DNA of 64,000 bases from Glandiceps talaboti (GCF_964340395.1 NC_135566.1:15432501-15496500); one strand, 5' to 3'. Shown: positions 1-12,494, counted from the stretch's first letter. The notes: generated by a model from the sequence alone, not told the origin. Numbers and translations: made by a program.

Positions 1-290
1 ATGTTATGTTAGGTTAGGCTAGGTTATGTTATGTTAGTTTATGTTAGGTTATGTTATGTTAGGTTAGGTTAGGCTAGGTTATGTTAGGCTATGTTAGGTT
101 AGGTTAGGTTAGGTTAGGTTAGGTTAGTTAGGTTAGGTTAGGTTGGGTTGGGTTAAGATAGGTTAGGTTAGGTTAGGTTAGGTTAGGTTAGGTTAGGTTA
201 GGTTAGGTTAGGTTAGGTTGGGTTGGGTTGGGTTGGGTTGGGTTGGGTTGGGTTGGGTTGGGTTGGGTTAGGTTAGGCTAGGCTAGGTTA
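1..290. repeat. TTAGG/TTGGG pentanucleotide array
   Basis: Almost uninterrupted head-to-tail pentamers, mostly TTAGG with interspersed TTATG, TAGGC and a block of about ten TTGGG units near 215-268. The array starts at the window edge, so its true length is unknown. The pentamer is the arthropod-type telomere word, but the units are degenerate and unique sequence follows, so an interstitial satellite is the safer reading. A short echo (two units) occurs near 2435-2445. Confidence 0.85.
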
Positions 291-1210
291 AGGACGTACA
301 ATGCAGAATCGTCATGACATGTAGTCTAAAGGCTAACTGTGACTTTGTGGAAGATTCAAAGCCACAGATAGTCTCTAAACTTGACATCATTAGCTCTCGA
401 TGTATGCACTCCGATAACCCCATTACTCCGCTGTGGATGGAGATTGGAAGGCATGATCCAGAGCTAAGTTGTCCTGTATTCAAGCCTGTCGGGTTCTACA
501 GTGCCACATTTGGTTTGATTTATCGTGAGTTACGAGTACATAGCTATATAGTATAGTTTTATGAAATATGAAAAAACAGGGGCTTTTAATTTTTTTTAAA
601 AATACTGATAGTGCAGCACTTTTGCGTTGAAGGAACGCAATATATCACGATCCATCGTCTCTTCTCGGGTCCTGTCATATGCCAAGCACGAATTCGAAAC
701 ACTGAAGACGTGGTGGGCTGACTTGACAGGTATCACGATTGACTTTGATTTATCATTTAGTTTATTGGATTTCATTTTGTATTGATACACCCCTTCACCC
801 AGTAATGGCGAATGGTGAGTACCACTTTGCACTGAGGTATTCATGGGGAAAGTCATTCCGATGCGTTGTATATATCGATATAGCCTAATTAGGTAACGTG
901 TTATTATAGCATAATATGACTTTCTTAGAGGTGACGGAGAGTACTGTGTGATTTTATTTCTTTACGACGACTGTACATGTATAAAATGTCAGTGATTTTT
1001 TTAAAATGCCAATCCTGTATCGTCTGATGATAGTATAGTAACGTAAAAGTGCCAATGAGATGTACATCCGTGATCATATTACAAATTGCAAAGCTCAGCT
1101 GCTTGCATGGTAACAATAAAACATGTCATTTGTCAATATTATCGTTTGATGTAGTCGAGTCCTGCTTGTAGACAGAAAAAGTTTATGTGGCGACGAGTAA
1201 GGTTGTAATC

Positions 1211-1249
<39 letters not shown>

Positions 1250-1264
1250 CCAGTGTCTGTTTAC

Positions 1265-1332
<68 letters not shown>

Positions 1333-2033
1333 TTATGTATGTATGTGTGTGTGTGTTCGTCACAGTGCAGTGGCACAATATCAGAAGAGTCCCGTCCCAA
1401 TGTCCTGTAAAAATAGCATCATTTGTAGCATTCATTGAACAACATTCACGACTTGTCTAAACAAAACCCACAAAGCTTTCAATAGTGTATACTTACCACA
1501 AACAAAACAATTATTTCTTCTTTCGTTTTGCTCGAAGTGTATCACGATAGATGATCACATATGAACTGTGAAATAGATGCCATTGAACCATTCCAATTTC
1601 CATGCCATCATATTTATACGTTTTCACGTCAAGGTGAAAGTTCGCGTATCGTTGGTGGCGCTGTGTATTGCCAACACTGCAGTGATCGCCATATATTTAC
1701 AGAGTAGAGCCTAGTCGCTGGCGTTGTGCATTCGCCGCTAAAACGGCATGGTTTATCACACAAGGACTCAGGTAAATGGTGCAACATTATAATGTTGTCA
1801 GAGTTAAAATTTATTTTCGTTGAATATTTATCACACAAGGTCCGGGACTGTTGACTTTTACTGTAACCTGCTGTTAGTTGGTCCAAAGACCCCTACTCGA
1901 ATAGGTTGATTATTGAAACGTACCAAACAACACTTATCGAGTCCTCAGGAGAAGGGCTGCCAGGCTGACCGTACTGCTAACGTTACACTCTGTTGATTTA
2001 TATAAGACATATGTAACAACCATCCGTAGAAAA
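291..2033. other. Intergenic region left of VKOR gene, with GTCT and CT microsatellites
   Basis: No supported gene. Small open frames at 314-556, 596-856 and 1629-1886 show no recognisable domain and no credible splice context. A (GTCT)n run at about 1211-1248 is followed by a (CT)n run at about 1267-1330 and a short GT run; these create artefactual Ser-Leu or Arg-Glu open frames. The 5' leader and promoter of the VKOR gene should lie in the last few hundred bases, but I see no decisive core promoter element. Confidence 0.6.
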
Positions 2034-5000
2034 ATGGTAAAACATATCAAGCAAATACCAGCATGGCAAAACGTCGCACGTTCTCTGCTGTGTGTGGCAG
2101 GACTGCTGCTTTCCAGCTATGCTTTGTACGTGGAGACCTCCAAAGGTGCTGACAGCGACTACACAGCAATGTGTGATATCAGTGTTACAATCAGCTGTTC
2201 CAAAGTGTTCACATCCAAGTAAGTTTATACTTGGTAACTTCCATGGTTTATGCATAGATCTTGGAGGGCAAGAGTGTCCCCTCCGAGATCTATGGTTTAT
2301 GAAGAATTGAGTAAAACAATTTGTTTTAAATTAATTATTAAAAATAAAATAAACACAAAAAATTAGTAGAAATAGACGGGTCTTTATTTGTTACTTTTTT
2401 ATTTTATTTTCATAGACTATTTCATGTCTTTTGTTAGGTTAGGTTATTTTATTTATTTTATTTTATTTTATTTTTTTTATTTCCCGGATAACCAACAGGA
2501 ACAATAGTCCCATTTACAGGCTCCTTTGGTTCAGTGTTAGTGGGGGAGGAAACCGGAGTACCCAGGGAAAACCTGCATTGTTTCATTTCAATGTACACTT
2601 TTAATACGCTCAGAGGCAATCTTTTGAATTATTTTGTGGATTTTTCTAGATTTCTTAGTTTTATTGTAGCTTTGGATATACCAGTATACACTGTGTTGTT
2701 TCGAATCATCTTAGAGGAGAAGACGAGTTGAAACCCCACAGTGTATATATCCAGAGCTAAGTCTTATTGCAGTGTACATTAACCAAGATGATTCAGTTCC
2801 ATTCAGGGTTTACCATACTATGAATAAGTCATTATATCTAACAGCAAGTGTTGCAAATTTTAATTATTTAAATTTATGCATACACCTAGGTATGGTAGAG
2901 GATTTGGTCTAGTGGAACCTTTACTTGGCAAAGACAGCGCCCTCAACATTCCAAACAGTATATTTGGATTAATCTTCTACTTACTACAGTTTATATTAGG
3001 TAAGTCAAGGCTTTAACCTTAAACCTCTCAAACTTTCCATCTTGTAACATGATGTTAAAGGGGGAACAAGGGCGAGGCTGATTTCATACAGACTGCTTTA
3101 GCTGATGTCCAGTGTCACAAAAAGTGTCGTTTAAAACTGCTGATTTCGTTGGATGTAAGAGAAATAAGACAATGTAAATCAGTCATGGACAGACCTTCTG
3201 TACACTAGGGTAGGGAATTCTGGGTATGCAAGCAATGGAGGTTGAAAAAAAGGCCTCCTTGTTTGACTTTACATCAACTAAGTCTCTGGGATGAAATCAG
3301 CCTCACTTTTGCTTCCCTTCAATAAATTATTTCGTTGATGGTTCTGTTTGTTACTCTAACTTGATAATATTCCCAAGTGAGTCTTCAGAGTTCAGGAGGA
3401 AATCTTGGAAAACCTATGTACACTAAGTCTATAGCAGGTAAAAACTGAATGTGTCCTCCTTGTGTACAGACAGTGAACTTTGGCAAGCTACAAATCATGC
3501 CTGTGTGATGTCGAACCCTGACTACCATAGCCATCTATATATAAATATATATGTATGACTAATGGAATGGTTTACAGCTTTAACACAACATTTCTCTTAA
3601 ATTCCAAAAAAAACAAACAAGACATTAAATTTCCAAGGAGAGTCTGTATGCTAGATAGAGTTTGTTCACCTTGTCATCTTTGGCCCTGTTGACCTACATA
3701 GTAGTTATCGTACTCCATTAACACTTGATTAATTACATCAATGAGGTTGTCACTTAGTGTAACCCAGAGACTGGCTTGAAAAGTTCATTCACCAGAATGG
3801 CAAGCCAGTATGTCAAGTTAGCTGGCCAAGTCTGTGGGCTCTACTGTCAAACCAGTATGTCAAGTCAGATAGCCAGGTCTCTGGGCTATACTGTCAAGTC
3901 AGTATGTCAAGTCATATAGCCAAGTCTGTGGGCTATACTGTCAAACCAGTATGTCATCAGATAGCCAAGTCTGTGGGCTATACTGTCAAGCCAGTATGTC
4001 AAGTCAGATAGCCAAGTCTGTGGGCTATACTGTCAAGCCAGTATGTCAAGTCAGATAGCCAAGTCTGTGGGCTATACTGTCAAGCCAGTATGTCAAGTCA
4101 GATAGCCAAGTCTCTGGGCTATACTGTCAAACCGGTATGTCAAGTCAGATAGCCAAGTCTCTGGGCTATACTGTCAAGCCAGTATGTCAAATCAGGTAGC
4201 CAAGTCTCTGGGCTATAATGTCAACCAAGTCTCTGGTATACATCATGAAACAAAACAGAAACTACAATATAAGGATACATAAGCTTACATGTATGTGTTA
4301 TTTTACACTTCACTGTCCAATTTTATCATTGTGTACAACTCCGTGTGTGTACCAATCCTAGCAATGCTAATAGCACTATTTCAAAATGTTCTGCTACAGG
4401 CGATGCACGCTCTGTAGATACATGTAGGTTGCAGTCACTTCCATTTTGCAGTTGTAATAATAATATCAATCTTTGTTTATACTGCGTACTTCTTTAAGTA
4501 TATTAACACTTGTCTTCTCAAGAAGTCCAGTGAGGGCCATCCCTCATGGGTTCAGTGTTAATGCAGGAGGAAACTGGAGTACCCGGGGAAAACCTGCGTT
4601 GTTCAGTAGAGTCAAAATGAACATCACTCTTCTTACTTACAGTGTGGTAAATTTAATCAAACCCTAAATGGGTTCAAAAGCTGACTGCAGTGGTAAGAGG
4701 CAAGTGGTTTAACCACTTGGTCACCGACAACCCTTATTAATCAATCCCGTTCACGATAGCACTTGCCGTAGCACGCCATTCAGCGCCAGTAGTGAAAGTA
4801 CTTTTAGAATACTTTAGTTGACGATCTGACCGTCGTCACAATATTGCTCAAGATTATTTCATCTTAGACACCAAATGCAACAAACATATTTCTATATATT
4901 ATAAGGTATGCATTTTTTGAAGACAGGAACTTTCGTACGTTTGCTAGATCGTATGCCGCTGCACGCTCTCTCATGAACGTGAATGATTACAACTGCAGAA

Positions 5001-5304
5001 CGGAAGTGGGTGTGACCTAACCTAGAGCACGTCACCAGCAGCAAAACATTTTGAAATAGCTCTATATGATATCATTAATTCTATTGCAGGTCAATTCGTC
5101 CACCCAACATCGTCGCTAGTACTGGTTCTGACGTCAGTATTATCCAACTTAGGTTCTGTATACTTGGCATATATACTCTACTTCGTACTTCAAGATGCGT
5201 GTGTTGTCTGTATATCCACCTATGCTGTAAATGCTGGGCTTCTTGTCCTAAATCTCCTACATAGAAGGAATGTTAATAAAGGTGTAAAGAAGAAGAAAGT
5301 ATAA
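2034..5304 (+). CDS. VKORC1: Vitamin K epoxide reductase (VKORC1 family), 3 exons
   Basis: Exons 2034-2218, 2890-2999 and 5090-5304 join to 510 nt (169 aa), close to the 163 aa of human VKORC1; exon 2 is 110 bp. The family enzyme is an ER multipass membrane protein that reduces vitamin K epoxide and quinone to support gamma-carboxylation of glutamates. Visible hallmarks: the loop cysteines C47 and C55 (spacing of 8 as in human C43/C51), the CVVC redox motif at 136-139, a TYA motif with Y143 at the warfarin-site position, the exon 2 motif YGRGFGLV and the NSIFG motif. Four hydrophobic segments are apparent. The lysine-rich tail GVKKKKV resembles an ER retrieval signal. Both introns carry GT-AG borders and phases match. 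It also shares features with VKORC1L1 (GLIFY), so it may represent the pre-duplication single gene. A candidate AATAAA lies far downstream at 6966-6971. Confidence 0.95.
2500..2590 (+). repeat. Dispersed repeat core, copy 1 (VKOR intron 1)
   Basis: Contains GGAGGAAACCGGAGTACCC followed by GGGAAAACCTGC. The same module recurs at 4540-4615 on the same strand and at 25035-25090 inverted. The flanks also share 'ttcagtgtta' upstream. It looks like the conserved core of a SINE-like interspersed repeat; the family is not identified. Confidence 0.6.
3790..4240 (+). repeat. About 47-bp minisatellite in VKOR intron 2
   Basis: About nine or ten tandem copies of a roughly 47-bp unit reading 'gccagtatgtcaagtcaga' then 'tagccaagtctgtgggcta' then 'tactgtcaa', with small substitutions and one 2-3 base deletion. 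It sits wholly inside the intron between VKOR exons 2 and 3 and does not resemble either flanking exon. Confidence 0.85.
4540..4615 (+). repeat. Dispersed repeat core, copy 2 (VKOR intron 2)
   Basis: Second copy of the module with GGAGGAAACTGGAGTACCC and GGGAAAACCTGCGTTG, again preceded by 'ttcagtgtta'. It is closest to the inverted copy near 25035-25090, sharing the following 'ttcagtagagtc'-like tail. Confidence 0.6.
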
Positions 5305-5653
5305 CCCAGGACAGAAATCCACCCACGGATGTAACTTGTTTTATTCTACGCTGGTCAACATCTCTATTTTTTAAGATTAATATCTCAGAGATTCTAGAAG
5401 TCAGGGTTATTTAGATATGTAAACACAGTCCAAATTTTGAAGAAATTGGAGAGTCCTGTTTTGTGAAAAAAGATAGCTTCTCTTTATCCTTGTTGACCCA
5501 TTGCTAAGAAATACAAGATTCTGTGTGATTTTAGTCCACTTCTTAATTTCACAGATTTTATTTTAGAAATATTAAAAATTCTACCCCCTTCCAATCCCAC
5601 GTCCTTAGAAATGTGGTTACTCTTGAATATTAGGTCAAATAAAAAAAATAGTG

Positions 5654-6025
5654 TGTTTCCGATAACCTGACCGACCCTAGTTTAAGCCCTCGACTCTCAA
5701 GACTTTTAAAAGGTAAAATGGTAACAATTTGCTTCTCTTTCTGTGTACAGCTTCATGCCTTTGCCTCATCTGTGGTCATTTTTAAAAAAAGTTGTATTCC
5801 AGAGAGAAACCAGGTCTTTTTAGACTATAACAGTACAGTATGCATAACGTGTTTGTCAACTTATTTTTATTTTTCTTCATTTACTTCTTATATACCTCAT
5901 CAAACTCTCAGGGAAGTATTGTGACCGGTATCTTATCTTGGGGTTGAAGTAATTTTTAAAATTTTAAATTAAATTAAATTAAATTAAATTCCAACCTATT
6001 TTCTGAAGTCATGTTATCGGAAACA
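5654..6025. mobile_element. Foldback MITE-like element, family D, copy 1
   Basis: Begins TGTTTCCGATAACCTGAC and ends with the inverse, GTTATCGGAAACA. The inner segment 'tcttatcttggggt' and the 'ttctgaagtcatgttat' end are shared with the copy at 22806-23296. No coding capacity; consistent with a non-autonomous DNA transposon. Target-site duplication not resolved. Confidence 0.65.
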
Positions 6026-6965
6026 AAATTTTTTTTTTTTAATTTTGCCGTATTAGCAACACAGTAAAAAATCAGTTGATTCACAATGGTTAAGTTATTT
6101 CACCATAAACTTTGTAATAAGATGGGTACTATTTTGATTTTAGTATCGTTATTTTTTAAGACATGTCCATCTCTGTTCTTTAATAGTTTGTGTACATGAT
6201 TATGAGGAATCATAAATGCTTGGAGTCAGTTTTACAATTTCCATGTAACATTTTATCAATTTTTTATTAAATTTCTGTCTGGCAAGGTACTTTTTTGGAG
6301 TAATAACATGCGATTAGGTTTTATCTGACAATTTTGACACTGTATATGAATAATTCTATTCTGAAGTACATGTACATTAATTTGTCACCATACCGTATGC
6401 TATAGTAAATAGCGCCCCCAGTGCCAATTAACCAATTTGCGTTTGTGTGACATTCCACCAGAGGGCGCTGTTGTTGCGGATGACACCAAGACACATTTTA
6501 TCAGGGATGAATAATAATTCTACTGCCATGGTTTTAGATCATTCATTTTAAAATTACATTTCTTTTTGAAGTGAAAGGGGATATTTTAAATAAAATAAAA
6601 ATGTTTCCTGTTTATGAACCCACAAAATTTACTAGTATGTCCTTAAATATTTTATTTTTGAAATTTCCATGTAGATAAAGTAGACAATACGTTGGTAAGT
6701 GCTGTTTGTGTTAGCCTTAGAAGATGGACATCAAGTTATATTTGTGTGTGTGTGCGTGTGTACGGCCCACACAAAATCCTCCAATATAGATGAGCAAAGT
6801 ACGAGTATAGTGAGAACAGAACTATAGAGGGCAGTATGCTACTCGGTATGGCCATGATTCATAATCATATACAGTGTTTTTGTACTGAAATAGTGTCATT
6901 CATGTGGACATCTTCAAGTTTCGAACAAAAAATGTGTTTTGTCACGGCATTTATTTTTAAACTAG

Positions 6966-6971
6966 AATAAA
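6966..6971 (+). terminator. Candidate polyadenylation signal AATAAA
   Basis: A canonical AATAAA hexamer downstream of the VKOR stop codon. It would give a 3' UTR of about 1.7 kb that includes the foldback element, so nearer variant signals remain possible. Confidence 0.25.
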
Positions 6972-8385
6972 GTTTAAAATGGAGACATTGTCGATTGTTG
7001 AATGTGCTGGCCACCATATATTCGTCTTTTTTAACAGTATTTGAGTTCCCATGTTTATTATAACTGGATTGGAATAATAGTAGAAAGAGGCCAAGTCAAA
7101 ACTATGGTAAACTCAAAAAAATTTAAACTGGATGGCTTCGACAAAACCCAACTCTCCTGGTTTCCAAAAACTGACTACCTTCCACCGAGCATTGTCAGGT
7201 CAACAAAGTAAACAGAGAATATCTGTAATATTTCAAAGTCAAAAAGCAGTGTGTCTAGTCATAATAAATGCTTAGATTACTTCAAGTTTTCTTTCAAAGT
7301 TTTAATTGCAATTTGGTGCTCAGGGCATTTAAAACAAGAACACAAAGATGAAAGGGGAGTACTTGTGGGTTTTTGATAGAAATACCAGTATACATTTGGA
7401 CTTTACATCAACTCTATGCAGACTGTCCATCCATCCATCCATCCATTCATACATCAACTCTGTGCAAAGACCGTCCATCACCAATTCTATGCATAGCCCA
7501 GCTTACATACGGAGTAAGTCGTCTTTTCCTTAGTCATGCTTACATACGGAGTAAATCGTCCCTTCCTTCGTGCACCGTGTGCAAGCAAGACCATGCATAA
7601 ATCATCCGTTCATCAACAAGTCCATTTTATATCAGTCCACTTAAAAGTTTTATGAAGACGAAACGACCTCGGCAAAATCGATATTTATATTATATCACCG
7701 TGTTCTCCCCGTTTGTTACATGTAACATGATATCTTATTTAAAAACGGCTTATGGAAATTGCCATACATATAACTTTATAAGGTTCGAAATTAAAACGAA
7801 TCCATGTTGATTATGTTCCATATCATTGCTATCGTATTTAGGTTAATAGGTCATCCAATATACTTAAGTCAACCGCCTATATTTGTCAGTACTTCGTGTG
7901 AGGCCTTCGAGAATCAAGGGAGCTACGATAGTTTATTTTGCATACATGCATCCGTAGTCTCTTTGTGTATATGTGTGTGCGCTGGAGTGTTGTTTATCCC
8001 TGCTGCAAACGCAAGTGAATACCTGCCTGGTGGATCTGTATTATTATGCAAATACAATAGTGCGTACTTCCGACAGTGATCTAGTGATCGAGTGAAAGGA
8101 AATCATATATTAGCCAACGTAAGGTTCACTGACGACTCCGACAGTATTTACCCTGGACATCAAGTATAACTGAAGTTTATAAATTGGAACCTGTGATGCT
8201 GTGTGAAGTAACAACACCGTAAAATACGTCAAGTCGGTGTCGATATTCGATACAACACACGAGGGAGGTGTCATCAAACTCCGTTAACTTCTCGTTTATA
8301 ACCGTGCATGACAGTTCGTAAGATCTAATTTAGTTTAGGCGTGAACGTCGTATATTACTTTCACCTTCCCAACTCATATAGCACC

Positions 8386-10894
8386 ATGAGTAGATGTTGT
8401 AGACCAGGGTCCTGTTCTGGACTTGGTTTCGAATATCATGACGCTGCGAGGTTCGCATTTTCTGAGGTAAATATTACAACTATTCTCGTTTTTAATGTAT
8501 TGCCTTTTCACTGTGTGCGTCTCGTATCTATCAAGAGAGGGTGGTCTAATTACATACCTGTGTATTGTCCTTGACCAATGGGTGTTTACAATCACACAAA
8601 AGCTAACGTTGAGTTATTCGCATGCATTGCATAGTTTCGCATTTTATTGGGCCACCATTATGAATATATACATGCATGTATTTCGCATATAATTTATATT
8701 ACATATCATGTGTTATGATTATGACGTTTGATATTAGGTCATGTTGCTGGAATTTGAAATAATATTAATAATATTTAATAATAATACATGGTTTATTAAA
8801 AACAAAAGTGTGACCAAAATAAAATGGCCAATTGCTTGAGTTCACATATCAGTAAAAAAACATGTTGAGAAACAAAAACAAAAGATGATCAATAAAACAA
8901 GTCCTAAAGTCTAATAAAATTCAAAGTACAATTATTTAAAGTTAAAATGCGTATGTATATATATATATATATCTGCTTATCCTCTACAGTGGCAATGTAT
9001 TCCACCTGTTATATTCCTGGTGTACCGGACAGTATTTGGTTTATACATGTTAGGTTGGTTCCTCTATTACATACCAGTGATGCTGGGTGTTCACAAAGAA
9101 CTGTTCCTCCTCTACATGTCCATCATTGCCAATATCTTACTGGTCACTTACTTCATCACAGCAGCAATTACGTCATGGCGATATTTTCTCACCTTGGAAA
9201 GGAGGGTATCAAGGAGACTCTCAGGTACATACAACTGCTGACATCAGTCCATGGACGAATAGATCCTGTTACAAACAGGGAAAGTAATGAAATTAATTAG
9301 ATTAATAAAACTTGGCACAGCATGTTGGAAGTACAGAGACTTGTATTACATTCCATGGTTTGATAAGAACAGTTCTATATGACCTCCTTACATAATAGTT
9401 CACATTCACAAACAAATTTCCAGTTTCCCTGACACTTCATGTACACATAAAGAGGCCATAAAACTATTCTTATCAAATCATGGTGTGTAATACAAGTCTC
9501 TGTATTTCCAACATGCTGAGCCAAGTGTTATTAATCCAATTCAGTTGTTTACTTTCCCTGTTTGCAACAGGTTCCATTTGTCTATGGTCTGATATCGGCA
9601 GTTGTACTCTGACCATACTTTGAGTTGTTGGGGGTTTTTTTGCTTGAAGTAGTTTTTTTACCAAAATGAAACACTCCTTACTTATTCCCACCAAACTTTG
9701 CTGTATTTGTGAAGACAAAGAGACTGTTTTAAATGTGATGTTATCAAATATTTTCCCCTATACCCTTGTGAGAAAATCTTCAAAATTGTCAAACACATGT
9801 CAAGTGCAGAAGTAGGGTTTCTTTACAATATTTCAAAAATGAGGAAGTTACTAAAATGTTATCTTGTAACCCAAAATCATATGTAAATTGATAGCAGTAA
9901 TCAATACAACAGTATTGAAGGCAAGAAATAAACCTGACTAGAATCTTCAAATCTTGAACTTTATTTAACCATATAACTTATAAGGATGAGCATTGAATAT
10001 TTATTACATGTACTCATTACATTACAAAAAGCTTAAAAATGTATAAAAAGTTTATAATTGTACGTACAAATGTGTAAAATCTTTGTTATTGTGCGTACGA
10101 TAACAAATATTTTACACATTTATTAATTATTTCACATTTACCAAGTTATAAACACATACTTGGTCTATGTTGTTTCACATTGATTTCTCACTAGGAAGCC
10201 ATGTTTTATAAATTAAAAATCCAAAATAAATACCCCAATTCTCTGATCCATATGACCCCTTTAATTAAGTATCTCGATCTCGTCTTTTTCCCCAGGTGAT
10301 ATCGAAGTTAGTACAGCTCAAAAGACTAGAAAATTACCACGGTATTTCAAACTGTTGTGGCTACTTTATACTCTTGCCTGTATGACAACATTTGTGGCTG
10401 CAGTCGTGAACTGGGCCTTACTTTACCGTGCTAGTAGATTCCCTAGTTTTGTCAACTTTCAACTACATGGTGTGAATGCCCTTTTCATATTGATTGAGAT
10501 CATGCTGAACGCAATACCAGTGCGATTTGGACACTGTATTTACTCGTATCTACTGGCCGTGGTGTACACAGTAGCACTTGTTATATTTTGGGCTGCTGGT
10601 GGGCAAAATAATCGCGATGGCGGCAACTATGTTTATCACATACTTGATTTTGGAAAATCACCAGTTATGGCTTCGGTTTCTGTTGTCGGTTGCTTTTTCC
10701 TGAATCTTGTGTTATACACTTTGTTATGGGGAACTTACAAGTTGAAACGTTACCTCAGTCATCGTGACTTCGAACCATGTTCGTGTTGTTCACGTGGTCA
10801 CCAAACCACAACAGACGTACAACTCAATGACAGCACTACCACGGCCCAATCATCGATGACTGGTTTGAATAACGATGGCAGTTCTGTGAATTGA
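8386..10894 (+). CDS. Protein rolling stone-like, multipass membrane protein, 3 exons
   Basis: Exons 8386-8466, 8990-9224 and 10296-10894 join to 915 nt (304 aa), within the usual size of the family. Exon 1 encodes a Cys-rich N-terminus (MSRCCRPGSC) followed by WQ at the start of exon 2. Several membrane segments follow: around residues 33-55, 62-85, 122-145, 155-180, 182-200 and 220-245. The segment NALFILIEIMLNAIPVR is the most family-like stretch, resembling the conserved core of Drosophila rolling stone (rost), a myoblast-fusion protein, and its many invertebrate paralogues. The C-terminus is hydrophilic with a CSCC cluster and Thr/Ser-rich tail. Splice sites are GT-AG and phases 0 and 1 are consistent. 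The role of this copy in fusion is not implied. Confidence 0.85.
9240..9596. mobile_element. Foldback MITE-like element, family C, copy 1
   Basis: Long inverted repeat in intron 2 of the rolling-stone-like gene. The left arm starts GACATCAGTCCATGGACGAA and runs through 'gatcctgttacaaacaggga'; the right arm is its inverse, ending 'tctatggtctgatatc'. The arms extend about 150 bases each, including 'acttgtattacattccatgg'. A second copy lies at 44120-44454. No coding potential. Confidence 0.75.
9964..10263. mobile_element. MITE-like element, family E, copy 1
   Basis: Shares with 57100-57434 the right half 'acttggtc-atgttgttt' 'cacattgatt' and the end 'aaatccaaaataaatacc', and a left end 'gatgagcattga-tatttatt'. 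Both copies are bordered by TTAA or near-TTAA, which would fit a TTAA-targeting DNA transposon, but the left arm here is more diverged. It sits just before the acceptor of exon 3. Confidence 0.55.
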
Positions 10895-11082
10895 ATCAGA
10901 TAAACTTACCAAACTCTACAAACCAGGAACTACTCCTTTTGGAAAGAAAGGTCTGATGGGAGAGAAGGAAGCGATGTTCAATGAAATTTTTTTTCCTTAC
11001 CTTGCCAATGTGTATAATCATAGGGAATTATGAAATATATATCAAATATATCACTATATATCCTTTTTAACTCAGTTTGCAT

Positions 11083-11088
11083 AATAAA
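11083..11088 (+). terminator. Polyadenylation signal AATAAA
   Basis: Canonical hexamer about 190 bp after the stop of the rolling-stone-like gene, at a normal 3' UTR distance. Confidence 0.5.
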
Positions 11089-11214
11089 CCTTCACGTAAT
11101 ACTAAAAATATTTTGTTGGGTCTGTTTTTTTTCCAATGAAATGCACAATGATGCATTTTGATATCAACTACAGTTTTTACTGCTGTGGTTTGCTGTAAAC
11201 TGTGTATTAGTGTT

Positions 11215-11640
11215 GTTGGTCAGGGGGGAATGTCACCTGTGTTGTTGGTGGTGGTGGGAATGTAACCTGTGTGGTGTTTATGGTGATGGGGGGGGGGGAT
11301 GTAACCTGTGTGGTGGTTGATGGTGATGGGGGGGAGAGGGTGTAACCTGTGTTGTTGATGGTGATGCTGGTGGGAATGTAACCCGTGTGTTGTGGATGGT
11401 CATGGTGTGGTGGTGATGGGGGAATGTAAGCTGTGTGTTGTCGATGGTCATGGTGGAGGAGTGTAAGCTGTGTGTTTGTTGGTGAGGGTGTAAGCTGTGT
11501 TTGTTGGTGGTGGTGGGAGTGGTAGAGTGTGTAGTGTGTTGTTAGTGGGGTGTAAGCTGTGTGGGGGTGGTAGAAAAGTGTAAGCTGTGTGTTGTTGGTG
11601 GTGGGTTATGTAAGCTGTGTGTTGCTGATGGTGACATCAA
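11215..11640. repeat. GT-rich irregular minisatellite
   Basis: About ten imperfect units built from 'gggaatgtaacctgtgt' or 'gtgtaagctgtgtgttg' plus 'gttggtggtgg', of variable length, including a poly-G run at about 11288-11297. Non-coding and in the intergenic space. Confidence 0.75.
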
Positions 11641-12494
11641 TGAAGTGATGATGATGATGATGAGAGTGAAAATGATTTTGGTCATGCGATTGTAGTGATT
11701 CCTGAGGGCTGTAGGGATTCTCTCTAAGAATTTGGCACAAAATCAATAAAAGAGAAATTTCTTTGTGGATGGTTGGGGTGGGGAAAATTGATCATTCATA
11801 CATAAGATTAAACACATCATGGACTTGACATCTTTATAAGAAACAACAGCAATGGAATAGAAATATATTCATTTGAGAGTAAAAGATTATGTTTCACTTA
11901 CACACCATTCCTGCCACGCACAATGTTCAAGTGATTAGACATTAACATTCACAATGTTCAAGTGATTAGACATTAACATTCACAATGTTAAAAGCAGGAC
12001 ACCACATTCCATGCAGATATCATCCTAAATAAATACCCACAAAGAGTCACTTTTCTTTTTTTAATAATATCTATTCTAGCATGGTCATTCATAGTTTCTA
12101 CAACACAGTGCTGGCCTATTTTGGTTCAGGAAAAACAGGTGACCAGGAAGAACAATCAGTGCACAGAAGTAATTACATAATCATTGTTCTGGCTGACTTC
12201 TCATATTTTGTATATAAACATTATTATTTCGGTTCATCTTTGGCAACCCAAGGAATGCTGAAAAATAGATTTCCAAGTTGCCATATTTTTGCTGATTTTT
12301 CATCCAGTGCACAAAATGTTACATGTTAAGAACACATTTTCTATTTAATTTAGGGGATGATAAACATACTTTGGGAAGAATGTGACAACAATTTCATAAG
12401 CAGTTGACTGACATTTCACTATCATTCATAATCAAAAACAAATTAACATGACTTTTAGGACACAGTTCAAGGGTGAACAAATCATTTTGTGAAC

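Larger units (their letters stand above)
5305..8385. other. Intergenic region between VKOR and rolling-stone-like genes
   Basis: No supported gene. It holds a foldback element (5654-6025), A/T-rich 3' flank of the VKOR gene, a short CATC run near 7430-7445, and a tandem pair of 'cttacatacggagtaa' words near 7502-7553. The 91-codon open frame at 7804-8079 has no recognisable domain and lies where the 5' leader or promoter of the next gene would be. Confidence 0.6.

Noticed and set aside
1999-2006. TATATAAG as TATA box for the VKOR gene
   Set aside because: It is 28 bp from the start codon, which would leave essentially no leader; more likely chance in AT-rich DNA.
7804-8079. 91-codon open frame upstream of the rolling-stone-like gene
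   Set aside because: No domain or signal consistent with a gene, and no splice partner found; probably promoter or leader sequence.
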